Source of the DNA: JACRCT01 sp049841135
GTDB lineage: Bacteria > Myxococcota > Myxococcia > Myxococcales > UBA5297
Reading direction: 5' to 3'
DNA length: 64,000 nucleotides
Assembly (NCBI GenBank): GCA_049841135.1
Contig: JASGHK010000004.1
Span: forward strand, 3,162,001 to 3,226,000
Under the pieces are notes generated by a model. It was not told the DNA's origin. It did not search any database and was given only the letters and a program-made list of their open reading frames with translations. This document shows positions 18,695-33,201 of this stretch, one piece after another. Numbering within the stretch: the first letter of the stretch is position 1; each line of letters opens with the position of its first letter. Both the position numbers and the translations under genes were made by a program.

Positions 18695-18704
18695 CGGGAA
18701 GCAC

Positions 18705-18726
18705 GCCCGGCCTCTTTGGGCCGGGC
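18705..18726. terminator. Hairpin between convergent genes
   Basis: GCCCGGCC and GGCCGGGC form an 8-bp GC stem with a TCTTTG loop, between stops 18694 and 18758. Probably a shared terminator. Confidence 0.5.
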
Positions 18727-18757
18727 CGGGATGACGATCGAGTGCGGCCCCGCCCCG

Positions 18758-19824
18758 CTACGGGCCCAGGTACTCCGCGTCGCGGATCGTCCAGGTCTCG
18801 CCTCCGCGCCCGTCGCGGACGACGCAGACGATCTTGAAGGGCCCCGGGACCGTGTCCACCGGCAGCTGGAGCGTCGTCTTGGTCTCCGCCTGCTTCCTGA
18901 GGATGGAGTCCCAGCCGCCCGTCGACTCCGGGGAGAAGTAGCCCTTGGTCGTGTACCAGGAGTAGAGCCAGGACTCGTGCAGCTCGGCCACGCCGCCTTC
19001 GAACTTGGGCGTGTAGTAGGTCTCGAAGAGCGAGCCATCGACCGGGAAGACGTCCAGCGGATAGCGGAGATCCCCGGATTCGCGTGACGTCTCCGGGGAA
19101 GGAGACCACGCCGTAGAGCGTCACCGCCGGCGCCTCCGGCATCTGGTTCGGCTGGAATCTCCTCGTACGCCTTGGGGATGGGCAGCCAGAACGGGATGCG
19201 CTTGCCTCCCCAGATGTCCTCGCCGTCGGCCCAGACGTGCACCGACACGATGATGGGCAGCCCGCCGAAGCCGAAGTACGGGTCGTTCTTGAGCGTGTCC
19301 TCGACGAGCGGCTGCAGCTTCATCAGCTGTTCGAGAGTGCCGAGCTCGGCGTTGACCTCGAGCAGGCCGTCGACAGCCTCTCCCTCCCCTTCGCCCAAGA
19401 GCATGTACTCGCCGGTGCCGGCGTCGGAGCCGAAGCTCTCGCAGCGCAGCGCGTCGGGCTTGGAGCAGGTGGTGATGCGCCAGTGGAGCGTCCGCTTTGT
19501 CGAAGGCGAGTCGCCCAGGAGCGCGCGGATGCGGAAGTACGGGATGGGCGGCGACTTCCCGGAGCTGGGGTCGTAGCTGGACGGGACGATGTAGTCGGGC
19601 GGGTCGACGCTGACCGCCAGGATGCGCAGGTCGTGGACCTTGGACGGGGTGTCCGACGGGCCCATGCAGGCCGCGCCCACGGCGAAGGCCAGGGCCAGGG
19701 CGACGACCGACGCCGGCGGCTGAAGCCGCGCCTGAAGCTGCGAAGCCAGCCTGCGCGGGCTGGCGGGTGCAGCGGGCCGACGGCTGCGAGGCGCATTCCC
19801 CTCGGCGGTGCTCGGGACAGGCAT
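18758..19824 (-). CDS. Lipoprotein/secreted protein coupled to TonB receptor (two frame breaks)
   Basis: About 354 residues after removing one base at 19078-19081 and one at 19154-19156, which join KAYEEI to QPNQMPEAPAV and DVTR to SGDLRYPLDVF. The N-terminus has a basic stretch and a hydrophobic segment ending AVGAACMG, which reads as a lipobox. The rest looks like beta-rich domains ending in TWTIRDAEYLGP; no known family recognised. The start codon overlaps the receptor stop (TAATG), so translation is coupled and the two proteins probably work together at the outer membrane. Confidence 0.75.
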
Positions 19825-22544
19825 TAGAAGCTCCCCTTGATCCCGAGGGTGGGCAGGATGGGCAGGCCGGGGACGCCGACGCGCTCGCGGTAGCGGTAGT
19901 CCCACTGCCAGCTCTCGATGTTCTGGGCGTTGTAGACGTTCTGGATGTCGAGGTAGACGCCGAACTTCCACAGGTCGAACAGGAACTCCTTGTCCACCCG
20001 CAGGTCCAGCTGGTGGAAGAGCGGGTTGCGCTCGGCCCGGTAGGCCCCGGCGAGCCCGAGGTGACTGTTGCGGTCTGCGTCGAAGACGTCTTTCTCGTAG
20101 GCGGTGAACGGCCGGCCCGAGACCAGGCGGAAGCGCGCGCCGACCGACCACCCGGCGCCGAAGCGGTACTGCGCGACGGCGGTGAGGATGTGCGGCTCGT
20201 CGTAGCTGCCGGGGATGTAGGTGGGGTTGCCGCGCCGGCGCTCCTCGGTGCGCGAGAAGGTGTAGGCAAGCCAGCCGAAGAAGTGCTCGGTCAGGTTGTG
20301 GCGGAGGAGCACCTCGATGCCGTAGGCGCGGCCCAGTCCGTCGTTGCAGTTGATCTCCGGCTTCACGCTGCCGTCCGGCTGCTGGATCATCCGGTTGGAG
20401 CTGACCACCATGTCGTAGCGGCGGTTGTAGAAGCCGGTGACGTCCACGTCGATGACGTCGGTGATCTTGTGCTCGACGCCCAGCGACGCCTGGAAGGCCT
20501 TGGGCGGCACCAGGTTGGGGTTGCCGTACTGCTTGTCGACGTCGAGCGTGCCCAGCGGCATCGAGTAGTGGCCGATGGTCCCCTTGAGCGTCGTCCCCAC
20601 GCCGATGGGCGTCTTGTCCAGGATGCGCGCGCGGGCGATGAGGCGCGGGTCGACCGCGCTCTTGAGCTGCGAGGCGGCCCAGTACTCCTCGATGCGGACG
20701 CTGGGCGTGACCACCAGGCGGTCGAAGAGCTTGAGCTTCCCACTCGTTGTAGAAGCCCCAGTTCGACCGGTGGGTGACCCGCTTGAGCTTCATCGGCGGC
20801 ACGTCGGCGGACGCGCCCGGGAAGGTCCGGTAGTCGGCGATGAAGCCCGGGGCCTCGAAGTCGGTCTCGCCGCGCTCGAACTTGAGGTCGATGCCCAGGC
20901 GCGTGACGTGGCGGCCGGCCCCGAAGGTGTAGGCGAACTCGTCGCGCGCGCCCCAGGCCCAGGTGATGCCGCTGCCGTGGAAGGCGGTCTCGCCGGCGCT
21001 GGACATCGCGCCGCCGATGTCGTCGCGCCCGAACCAGGGGATGAAGACGTTGGAGAGGTCGCCGTCGCGCCAGGCCCAGCCGGCGCGCACGCGGTGGAAG
21101 TTGGTCCAGAAGTTGATGCCGTAGTCGACCTTCTGCGCGCCGCCCTTCTGCGCCACCGCCGCCCGGTCGTCGCTGCCGAAGGCCATCAGGGTCAGCTGGT
21201 GCTTGTCTCCCTTCTTCCCGTAGTCGGCGCGCACCTGGTAGTCCCAGTACACGGGCAGCACGCTCACCGAGCCGTTGACCGGGTCGTTGGGCATGAAGGC
21301 CGGGAGGATGGCGTCGATGTAGCTGCGCCGGGCCGCGGCGGCGATGCTGAACCGGTCGCCGATCGGAACCTCGACGAACAGGGCCGCGTCGATGAGGTCC
21401 ACCTTCAGGTTGCCGTGCGCCTGGTCGGCGGCGCCGCGGCGGGTGAAGGCGTCGATGATGCCGCCGGTGGCGCGGCCGTAGCGCGCGCTGAAGCCGCCGG
21501 GCAGGAAGTCGAGCTTGTCGAGGAACTCGGGGTTGACCACCGAGGGGCCGCCGAAGAAGTGGTAGAGCAGCGGAATCTCGACGCTGTCCAGGTAGGTGCC
21601 GGTCTCCTCGGGCGCGGCGCCGCGCACGATGATGTTGCCCGACAGGTACGGGGCGCGCGCGACGCCGGGCATGTTCTGCACGACGCGGATCGGGTCGCCC
21701 AGCGTCCCGGGGATCTCTGCAGCTCCTCGCGCTGCAGCGTGCGCTGGGTGGCCTCGCGCTTGTCGCGCTCGCCGCGAACCACGGTCTCGAACAGGCCGAA
21801 GGAGACCGGCATCAGGTAGTAGGTGACCTCGAGCAGCTTGCCTTCGTCGATGACCTCTTCGCGCTTGAACGGGTGGTGGCCCACCGCGGCCACGCGCACC
21901 GTGTACTTGCCGGGGAAGAGGTGCAGCGCGAACGCGCCGTCGGAGTCGGTCATCGTGTCCTCGCCGGTCTCGTCGACGTGGACGTTGGCGCCGACGAGCG
22001 GCTTGCGGCTGGCGCGCTGGACGATGCGGCCTTTGAGCGACTCGGGGGCCTGGGCGGGCTTGACCTCGGCGCCGGGCTCGGCCGCGGGCGGAGGCGCCTC
22101 CTTCATCACGAACTTGTAGGTGTACTGGATGCGCACGGGCGCGGGCTGGCCGTCCAACTCGGCCGGGGTGAAGACGAACTGGAGCACGGCGGCGCGCGCG
22201 GCCTCGTCGAAGCCGTGGCCCGCGGGGGAAGCGACCTCGGCCGCCAGGACCTTGCCGTCGGCGCCGATGTCGACCAGCAGACCGACCTCGCCGGTGAGCT
22301 GCTGCGCCGCGGCCTCGGGTGGGAACTCTGCTTCCACGAACTGGACGAGCTCGGGAGCCTTGGTGAGGGTCGGCGCCTTGGGCGGCGCAGGCTCCTCGGT
22401 CTTGACCGAGCCCTGGACCACCCCTTCGTAGGCCGAGGCCTCGGCGGGGACGAGGACTGGGACGAGGAGGAGAGCACAGCAGGCGGCGGCAGCGAGGGCG
22501 GCCGTGCGTGAGCCGTCAGAGCGAAGGCGCATGAGTGCCGGCAT
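19824..22544 (-). CDS. TonB-dependent receptor with N-terminal TonB C-domain and carboxypeptidase-like domain (two frame breaks)
   Basis: About 906 residues. After a signal peptide (to about residue 38), residues 60-150 look like a TonB C-terminal domain (FPPEAAAQQLTGEVGLLVDI…FDEAARAAVLQFVF). A carboxypeptidase-regulatory-like domain follows (LKGRIVQRASRKPLVGANV…FPGKYTVRV). Next is a plug domain (PGTLGDPIRVVQNMPGVAR) and a 22-strand-type barrel to the C-terminal aromatic GIKGSF. Frame breaks occur at 21712-21719 (a base missing, or two extra, at LQ/EIPG) and 20736-20738 (an extra base at NEWE/LKLF). The ligand is unknown. The overlapping lipoprotein gene follows. Confidence 0.88.
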
Positions 22545-22732
22545 TAGAGGAGGGGGCTTTGTGGAGAGTCAAGGAGCCGACATGGGGGTTGGATCACCGA
22601 CACATCGTCAGCGACTTGACGGGAGACTTTTCGGTCTCACCTTGTCGCCAGCCCGGAAAATCCTACGGGGCGCCGGGCGGTTCGGAGCCCGGCCCCGCGG
22701 GCGTGCCGTTGCCGGGCCGGCTCTCGCATCGG

Positions 22733-22748
22733 TGGCACGCACCGTGCT
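22733..22748 (+). promoter_or_regulatory. Sigma-54-like promoter
   Basis: TGGCAC-GCACC-GTGCT matches the -24/-12 consensus TGGCAC-N5-TTGCW at ten of eleven fixed positions, with exact spacing. It lies about 74 bases before ATG 22822. Myxobacteria use sigma-54 with enhancer-binding proteins for developmental and stress genes; the enhancer site is not seen. Confidence 0.5.
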
Positions 22749-22821
22749 TAGACAAGCTTCAGAAACGACACGAACGTGATCGCATCCTAAGACCCAAACA
22801 AGCAGGCACGGAGGGCACACG

Positions 22822-23037
22822 ATGAGCGCCAAGACCACCAAGGCCAAGCGGCTCCACAAGCGCCTCCACCGGATGACCCGGACGAGCGCGCGCGCAGTGC
22901 AGAAGACCATCACCACGCTCGGCGACCTGATCAGCGCCGCCTACGAGGTCGGGGGTTCCGAGGACGCCGCAGAGCGGATCCTGTCGCGGTCCCCGCTGGC
23001 CCAGCTCATCGACCGCCGCATCGTGTTCGCACACTGA
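22822..23037 (+). CDS. Small basic protein, 71 aa
   Basis: Starts MSAKTTKAKRLHKRLHRMTR with a good AGGCACGGAGG-type ribosome site. The N-terminal 25 residues are very basic; the rest is helical and mixed (ITTLGDLISAAYEVGGSEDAAERIL). A nucleic-acid-binding role is possible but not shown. It stands alone behind the sigma-54-like promoter and 86 bases before tatD. Confidence 0.65.
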   Translation: MSAKTTKAKRLHKRLHRMTRTSARAVQKTITTLGDLISAAYEVGGSEDAAERILSRSPLAQLIDRRIVFAH

Positions 23038-23122
23038 CGACGGTTCGGCACACAGCCAGTAAAACGGTGATCGAGCGGCTGGCCCCGGCACAGGGGGCCG
23101 GCCGCTTGGTATTTTCGGCTCG

Positions 23123-23921
23123 ATGATCGACACGCATTGTCACCTCGACTCGCCGCGCTTCGACGCCGACCGCGAAGAGGTCCTCGCCCGCGCGCGCGCC
23201 GCCGGGGTGAGCGACCTCGTCGTCCCGTCGAATCGGACCCGCGACCTGGGAGCCCCTCCGAGCCTGGGCCGCCGGCCAGCAGGGCATCCACTTTGCGCTG
23301 GGCATCCATCCCCAGCTCTGCCGGAGGCTCGACCCCGTTCACGACGGAGCGCATCTCGAAAAGCTCGAAAAGCTCCTGGCGGCTGGCGGCGCCGTGGCCA
23401 TCGGCGAGTGTGGTCTGGACGGCCCCACTGCGGCCTGCGCACCTCAGAACGCGCCGATGGAGCGGCAGGTGGCCGTGCTGCGCCGGCACCTCGAGCTCGC
23501 GCGGCGCTTCCGCCTGCCCGTCATGCTCCACTGCTTTCGGGCCCACGAGCCGATGCTCGCCCTGCTTGCCCAGGAGAAGCTCCCGGCGGGCGGAGTCCTG
23601 CACAGCTACAGCGGGAGCGCCGAGCAGGTGCGCGACTACCTTCCGCACGGCCTGCACTTCGCCATGGCCGGGCCGGTGACCTGGGAGCGGGCGAAGAAGC
23701 CGGTGCTGGCGGCCCGGGCGATCCCCGCCGAGCGCCTGCTGCTCGAGACCGACGCGCCAGACCAGACGCCGCGGCCGCACGAGGGCCGCTGCGAGCCGGC
23801 GCACCTGGTGGAGGTCGCGCGCGGGGTCGCCGCCGCCCGCGGCTGTTCGCTCGAGGAGATCGCAGAGCTCACCGAACGCAACGCCCGATCCCTCTTCGCC
23901 CTTGCGGGACCGCAGACCTGA
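23123..23921 (+). CDS. tatD: TatD-family metal-dependent hydrolase (frame-disrupted)
   Basis: About 265 residues once one A is removed at 23230-23232, joining VVPSI to GPATWEPLRAW. Start MIDTHCHLD holds the first metal-binding His pair. Later metal and catalytic residues are seen in AIGECGLDG, MLHCFRA, LHSYSGS and LETDAPD. TatD proteins are DNases or deacylases of the amidohydrolase superfamily. Family length is about 260 residues, so the corrected product is full length. A strong hairpin follows the stop. Confidence 0.9.
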
Positions 23922-23944
23922 CTCCAACGTTCCTCACCCCCTGA

Positions 23945-23972
23945 CCCCCTCTCCGGCTTCGCGGAGAGGGGG
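23945..23972. terminator. Strong hairpin after tatD
   Basis: CCCCCTCTCCG and CGGAGAGGGGG form a perfect 11-bp stem with loop GCTTCG, 24 bases after the tatD stop. No T-tract follows, so it may instead be a REP-type element. Confidence 0.45.
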
Positions 23973-24037
23973 AACTCGGTCTCCGTCTGGGTGGCGATCT
24001 GTCTGCCTGAGGGCGCGGCCGATGAGGAAGACGAACG

Positions 24038-24838
24038 ATGGCGACGCGCGCGCGCATTCGAGTGGGGACCAGCGGCTACGTCTACCCGCACTGGAAGGGC
24101 CGCTTCTATCCCGACGGGCTGCCGGCCCGGCAGTGGCTCCCCTACTACGCCCAGGCCTTCGACACGGTGGAGCTCAACAACACCTTCTACCGCCTGCCGT
24201 CCGAGAAGGCGGCACGCGGGTGGGCAGCCGCGGCGCCCGAAGGCTTCCTCTTCGCGGTGAAGGGCAGCCGCTTCCTGACGCACATCAAGCGCCTCAAGGA
24301 CACCGAGCAGGGGCTGCAGCGCTTCTTCGAGAGCCTCGCCCCGCTCGCCGGCCGCATCGGCCCGGTGCTCTGGCAGCTGCCGCCGCAGATGAAGGCGGAC
24401 CTGGCGCGCCTGCGGGACTTCCTGCAGGCCTTGCCGCGCTTCGGCCGCTTCGAGCACGTCGTCGAGCCGCGCAGCGCCGGCTGGTACACCGACGCCTTCT
24501 ACCGCCTGCTGGCCGACGAAGGCGCCTCGCTGTGCCTGCACGACCTACCGATGAAGGACGCCCCGGCTCCGCCCACCCCGCCGCCGGGGCGCATCTATTA
24601 CCGCCGCTTCCACGGCCTGGCGGCGCGCTACTCGGGCCGCTACGGGCGCGCGGCGCTCTCCCCCGTCGCGGACCAGATGCTCTCCCTCGCCCGCTCCGGC
24701 GTCCCCTGCTTCGCCTACTTCAACAACGACGCGTCGGCGCACGCGGTCGCGGACGCGCGGGACCTGCTCTGGCTGCTCAGTGAACGAGCGGCCAGGCGGG
24801 CGACCACGCCGGGGTCGCATCCCGCCCCGGCCGTGTAG
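24038..24838 (+). CDS. DUF72 family protein
   Basis: 266 residues. RVGTSGYVYPHWKGRFYP at the start, ELNNTFYRLPSEKAARGWAA, FLFAVKGSRFLTHIKRL, GPVLWQLPP and FAYFNNDASAHAV follow the standard order of DUF72 (YecE-like) TIM-barrel proteins. The biochemical function of the family is unknown. It is followed after eleven bases by the FHA gene and may be cotranscribed with it. Confidence 0.92.
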   Translation: MATRARIRVGTSGYVYPHWKGRFYPDGLPARQWLPYYAQAFDTVELNNTFYRLPSEKAARGWAAAAPEGFLFAVKGSRFLTHIKRLKDTEQGLQRFFESLAPLAGRIGPVLWQLPPQMKADLARLRDFLQALPRFGRFEHVVEPRSAGWYTDAFYRLLADEGASLCLHDLPMKDAPAPPTPPPGRIYYRRFHGLAARYSGRYGRAALSPVADQMLSLARSGVPCFAYFNNDASAHAVADARDLLWLLSERAARRATTPGSHPAPAV

Positions 24839-24849
24839 AATGCCGTCTC

Positions 24850-25419
24850 ATGAGCTCGAGCTCGAAACCGAAGCCGCCGCCGCCCCTCGCGCCGCCTGCG
24901 GACGATCTGGAGGACTCGATCGCCCAGCTGCCCAGCGACGTCCCGGACGACTTCGACGACGCCATCGACCGCTTCGGGGAGCAGCCGCAGGAGGAGAGCC
25001 CCTGGTCCGGCGGCACCGTGGTCGCCTCCATCCCCATCCCGCTCGAAGACGACGTGCAGCTGCCCGACGTGGCCAAGGAGAAGGGCGCGACCATCGCCAG
25101 CACGATGATCGAGCCGCTGCCCGACCACGTCTCGGCCATGGTCGAGTTCGAGGACTCGGCCACTCACTTCCAGGTCACCAAGACGGTCACCGTCATCGGA
25201 CGCGCCGCGGGCGCCGCCGACCTGGTGCTGCCCTGGAACGAGGAGGCGAGCCGCCAGCACTGCGCCGTCCTCTACGCCCAGCGCACCTTCTGGCTCGAGG
25301 ATTTGCAGTCCTCCAACGGCACCTTCGTCAACGAGCAGCCGGTGGCGCGGGTGCGCCTGAAGTCGGGCGACAAGATCCGAATCGGCACCCAGGTCCTCGT
25401 GCTGCGCTTCCGGGTCTGA
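24850..25419 (+). CDS. FHA-domain protein
   Basis: 189 residues. Residues 1-100 are acidic, Pro-rich and probably disordered. Residues 105-189 form an FHA domain with the phosphothreonine-binding set: VIGRAAGAADLVLPWNEEASRQHCAV (GR and SRxH) and LQSSNGTFVNEQPV (NGT). FHA domains bind phospho-Thr on partners of Ser/Thr kinases, which are numerous in myxobacteria; no kinase is adjacent. Confidence 0.9.
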   Translation: MSSSSKPKPPPPLAPPADDLEDSIAQLPSDVPDDFDDAIDRFGEQPQEESPWSGGTVVASIPIPLEDDVQLPDVAKEKGATIASTMIEPLPDHVSAMVEFEDSATHFQVTKTVTVIGRAAGAADLVLPWNEEASRQHCAVLYAQRTFWLEDLQSSNGTFVNEQPVARVRLKSGDKIRIGTQVLVLRFRV

Positions 25420-25423
25420 ACGG

Positions 25424-25450
25424 CAGTCGATAGTCGATAGTTGATAGTCG
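25424..25450 (+). repeat. Short tandem motif (AGTCGATAGT)
   Basis: About two and a half imperfect copies of a roughly 10-base unit just past the FHA stop. A diverged relative (AGTCGATGGTCGATCGTCGG) follows the tRNA at 14703-14723. No function evident. Confidence 0.4.
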
Positions 25451-25525
25451 GCCGCGGTCGGACTACACCGCGGCTGCCCGCACGCATCCTTCGACCTACG
25501 ACTGACGACCGGGACCCCTGACCCC

Positions 25526-28500
25526 ATGCCTCTCGACGCCCACCCCTCGGTCCTCGAGCTCATTCCCCGCCAGCTCGAGGCGCTGCGCCAGGCCAGCCGC
25601 GACGAGACCCTCTCCCGCGGGCAGGCCTACGAGGAGCAGGGGCGCGTGCGCGGCCTGGAGCTGGAGGGCACCTCCGCCCGCGCCGAGGTGCTGGGCGCCG
25701 ACGACGCCCTCTACGAGGCGACGCTCGATTCTCAAGGCCCACCCGCCGCGCTCGACCTGCTCCTGCCCGGCCTGGGGCAGCTGGGACGACCACTGCAAGC
25801 ACGTGGCCGCCCTCGCCTTCGCGCTCGAGAAGGCGGTGCGCGGCGGCAAGGTCCGCACGCTGGTGCCGCCCCAGCCGGCGCTCCCCCCGGCGGCGGCCGC
25901 GGCGCGCGAGACCGCCCACGCCGACGCGACCACCGCCACCGAGCTGCGCGAGTGGCTGGGCCTGCCCGAGACCTCGCACCCGTTCACCTACGACCTCGAG
26001 GCCTCGTCGACCGGCCTGTCGGTGGGCGTCATCCGCTCCGACCGCCCCAGCCCCGGCGGCCGCTTCGTCCAGGCCTCGACCTACCTGCGCGGCGAAGGGC
26101 TCGAGCCCGTCGACCGCAAGATCTTCGCCGCGCTCGAGGCCTCCCCGCGGGACCTCGAGGGCCGCTACCGGCTCTCCGCGGCCCACGGCGGCGGCCTGCT
26201 CGAGGCGCTGCGCGACCGCAGCGTCACCTTCGAGGGGCAGCGCGTCGCCTTCGCCCCCTACCCCGCCCACCTCTTCGGCGAGCTCGCGCTCGACGAGCGG
26301 CAGCGCACCATCACCCTGCGCCTGCGCCAGGCCGAGGGCACCCTGGCCACGCTGGCCTCGGTCCAGTTCCTCACCGAGACGCCGGTCTGGGCGCTGCACG
26401 CGAACCTGCTCCACCGGGTGGAGACGCAGGCGCCGCTCGAGCGGCTCCAGAAGCTCAAGGCCGAGCCCGTCTTCCGGCTCTCGCGCGAGGCCGGCAGCAC
26501 GCTCGACCTGGCGCTGGGCGGGCTGCGCCGCCTGGGGGTGGTGCTGGAGGCCGCCGCGGAGATCGCCCCGGCGCCGCCGGTCTTCGTGCTCAGCCTCGAC
26601 GGCGACGCCGAGACGGTGCGCGCCCTGCTCGCGGTCCGCTACGGCGACCCGGCAGCGCCGATTCCCGCGGCCGCCGACGGAGACTCCGCCTCGGCCTCGG
26701 CCGCCGTCCGCGCCGGCGGGGTCGAGCTGCCGCTCACCGTCGCCGGCTCCGCCACCCACGTGACGAGCGACGGGCGCCTCTTGCGCCGCGACGTCGCCGC
26801 CGAGAAGGCCGCGGTCGAGGCGCTGCTCGCCGCGGGGCTCTCCCACGGCGGCGGCGCCTTCGTGGCGCGCGGCGACCGCGCGGTCGACTTCTGGACGCGC
26901 GGCGTGCAGACGCTCCCGCCGGAGTGGGTGCTCTTCGGCGCCAAGCCGCGCGAGGTGGTGAAGGTCCGCAAGCTCAGCCCGCGCGTCGCCCTCTCGCAGG
27001 CCAAGACGGGCTGGTTCAGCCTGGAGGTGGCCTTCGCCGAGCAGGACCAGTCCATCGACCTCGCCCGGCTGCGCCCGCTGCTCGCCACCGGCCGGCGCTA
27101 CGTGCCGCTCTCCGACGGCTCCGTGGGCGAGCTGCCCCGCGAGATCGCCGAGTACGTCAAGGCGCTGCTCGAGGAGTCGGGCAGCGAGCCCAAGGGCGCC
27201 ACGGTGGAGCTGGCGCCCTTCGAGGCCGGCGAGATCGAGCGGCTGGTCGGCCTGGTCCCCGACGCGCGGGTCGCCCCCGAGTCGCGCCGCTTCCTGGCCG
27301 CCCTGCGCGACTTCCACGGCATCGAGAAGATCGACGTCCCCGCGGGCCTGAGGGCCGACCTGCGCCCCTACCAGCAGTCGGGCCTGGACTGGCTCGTCTT
27401 CCTGCACCGCCACGGCATGGCCGGCGTGCTGGCGGACGACATGGGCCTGGGCAAGACGGTGCAGACCCTGGCGCTCTTGCTGTCGGTCAAGGACGAGGAG
27501 GGCCGCCGCCCGAGCCTCGTGGTCTGCCCCACCTCGGTCTTGCCCAACTGGCGCCGCGAGGCCGAGCGCTTCGCCCCGCAGCTCAAAGTCGTCAGCTACG
27601 ACGGCCCGGACCGGGACAAGAAGCGCACCAGCCTCGCCAACGCCGACCTGGTGCTCACCTCCTACGCGCTCCTGCGCCGGGACGTGGAGCCCCTGCGCAA
27701 GACGCGCTTCCGCTACGTGGTCCTCGACGAGGCGCAGCACGTCAAGAACCCGAGCTCCCTGGGCGCCCGCGCCGCCCGCTCGCTCAACACCGACCACAAG
27801 CTGGTGCTCACCGGCACGCCGCTGGAGAACCGGCTCTCCGATCTCTGGTCGCTCTTCCACTTCCTGATGCCCGGGCTGTTGGGCGGCGAGGCGCAGTTCA
27901 AGACCCGCTACGCCCGGCCCATCGAGGTGGACGGCAGCTCGGCCGCGCGCGACCGGCTGCGCCGCCGCGTCCACCCCTTCCTCTTGCGCCGCCTCAAGGA
28001 CGAGGTGGCGCGCGACCTGCCTCCGCGCACCGAGACCACGATGCCCGTGGACCTCTCGCCCGGGCAGCAGGCGCTCTACCGCGAGATGCTGCTGACCGCG
28101 CGCGAGCGGGTGACGAGCATCATCGGGGCCATGGGCTTCGCCAAGGCGCGCATCTCCATCCTCACCGAGCTGTTGCGCCTGCGGCAGGTCTGCTGCGACC
28201 CGCGGCTCCTGAAGCTGCCGCCCGGCACGCGCCTGCCGCCCTCGTCCAAGCTCGAGGCCTTCGCCGAGCTGGTGCGCGACGTGCTGGGCGAAGGCCACCG
28301 GGCGCTCGTCTTCAGCCAGTTCACCGAGATGCTGCACCACCTCGGCCTGGGCCGACGAGGAGGGGCTGCGCTACGAGTACCTGGACGGCGAGACGCCCGC
28401 GGCCGACCGGCAGGAGCGCATCGACCGCTTCAACTCCCCCGACGGCGCCCCGCTCTTCTTCCTGTCGCTCAAGGCGGGCGGCACCGGCCTGAACCTGACC

Positions 28501-28755
28501 GCGGCCGACTACGTCATCCACTACGACCCGTGGTGGAACCCCGCCGCCGAGCAGCAGGCCGTCGACCGCGCCCACCGCATCGGCCAGACCAAGCCGGTCT
28601 TCAGCTACAAGCTCATCGCCAAGGGCACCGTCGAGGAGAAGATCCTGGTGATGCAGGAGCGCAAGAAGGGCCTGGCCGCGGGCGTCCTCTCGAGCGACGA
28701 GGCGCTGGGCAAGGTGCTCACCGAGAAGGACGTGCGCGACCTGTTCGCGGAGTAG
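25526..28755 (+). CDS. SNF2-family helicase with SWIM zinc finger (two frame breaks)
   Basis: About 1075 residues after correction at 25729-25730 (extra T) and 28349-28351 (extra G). The first correction restores a SWIM finger CSCPAWGSWDDHCKH at residues 83-97, which is a strong check on that reading. The helicase core carries DMGLGKTVQ (motif I), DEAQHVKN (II), LTGTPLENRLSDLWSLFHF (III) and, after the second correction, GGTGLNLTAADYVIHYDPWWNPAAEQQAVDRAHRIGQ (V-VI; shown here as linked motifs). Such proteins are bacterial Swi2/Snf2 ATPases that move on DNA or remodel RNA polymerase or nucleoid complexes. No partner gene is obvious. Confidence 0.92.
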
Positions 28756-29080
28756 CGCCCGGGGGCAGGGGCGGACCGGCGGGCTCGGCGGCCCAGGGCC
28801 GTCGCCCTGCGCCCGACCCCGGCTGCCGCGCGGAAGATTCTCCGCGAACAGACCGCCGCGCGCGTCAGCCGATTGACGCCCCGGCGTCATCCGACCCCAC
28901 CCGGCCACGGCGACCTGGGGCTCGCTCGCCCCGGAGCTTCGGGAATCTCGCCCGCTGCGGGTGGCGGGCGGCTTGCATCGCCCGGTCTCGGATTGCCGGC
29001 TCTGGCCGGCCCAGCACGAGGGCGAAGACGGCGGTGCGGTCCGCCGTCGCGCCACCGCCGACATCCGAGGAGGGCCTTCG
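28756..29080. other. Intergenic region before the two-component genes
   Basis: About 325 bases with no gene. It holds an inverted repeat, TGACGCC-CC-GGCGTCA, at 28874-28889 and a GAGGAGGG ribosome site at 29067-29075. Otherwise nothing recognised. Confidence 0.4.
28874..28889. promoter_or_regulatory. Palindromic operator candidate
   Basis: Perfect 7-bp arms TGACGCC/GGCGTCA around CC, about 190 bases before the receiver-protein gene. Its symmetry suits a dimeric DNA-binding protein. A related half site GTCAGCCGATTGACG overlaps its left side. Confidence 0.35.
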
Positions 29081-29524
29081 ATGCGTTCGCTGGTGGTCGA
29101 GGACGACGTGACTTCCCGCCTGGCGCTGCAGGGCCTGCTCACCCGGTATGGAAAGGTCGACACGGCGCCGGACGGCCAGGCTGCCGTCGCGGCCCTGCGC
29201 ACGGCGCTCGGCGCCCGCGCGCCCTACGACCTGGTGTGTCTGGACATCCTGATGCCGGGGCTGGACGGGCAGGCCGTCCTGCGCGAGCTGCGCACCCTGG
29301 AGGACCTGCACGGCATCGACCTGGGCTACGGCGCCAAGGTGATCATGACGAGCGTCCTCAAGGACAGCTCCAGCATCAACGGCGCCTTCCGGGCGCAGTG
29401 CGACGCCTACCTCGTCAAGCCCGTCGACGGCTCCAGGATGGACGCGCAGCTGCGCAAGCTCTCGCTCGTCGAGCTCACCGGGGCGAAGGCGCCGGCGCGG
29501 GCGTCCCCCGCGGCCAGGAAGTGA
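29081..29524 (+). CDS. Stand-alone response regulator receiver protein
   Basis: 147 residues from ATG 29081 (GAGGAGGG upstream). A single CheY-like receiver: acidic pair in LVVEDDVTS, phospho-acceptor Asp in VCLDILMPGLDG, Thr/Ser switch in VIMTSVLKD and Lys in AYLVKPVDG. There is no output domain. The hybrid kinase gene starts at or just after its stop, so it is a likely phosphorelay partner of that kinase. Confidence 0.9.
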   Translation: MRSLVVEDDVTSRLALQGLLTRYGKVDTAPDGQAAVAALRTALGARAPYDLVCLDILMPGLDGQAVLRELRTLEDLHGIDLGYGAKVIMTSVLKDSSSINGAFRAQCDAYLVKPVDGSRMDAQLRKLSLVELTGAKAPARASPAARK

Positions 29525-29532
29525 GCGCGCCG

Positions 29533-33174
<3,642 letters not shown>

Positions 33175-33201
33175 GCGGCGAGGCTGCCGGGCGTCGTCGG
33201 G

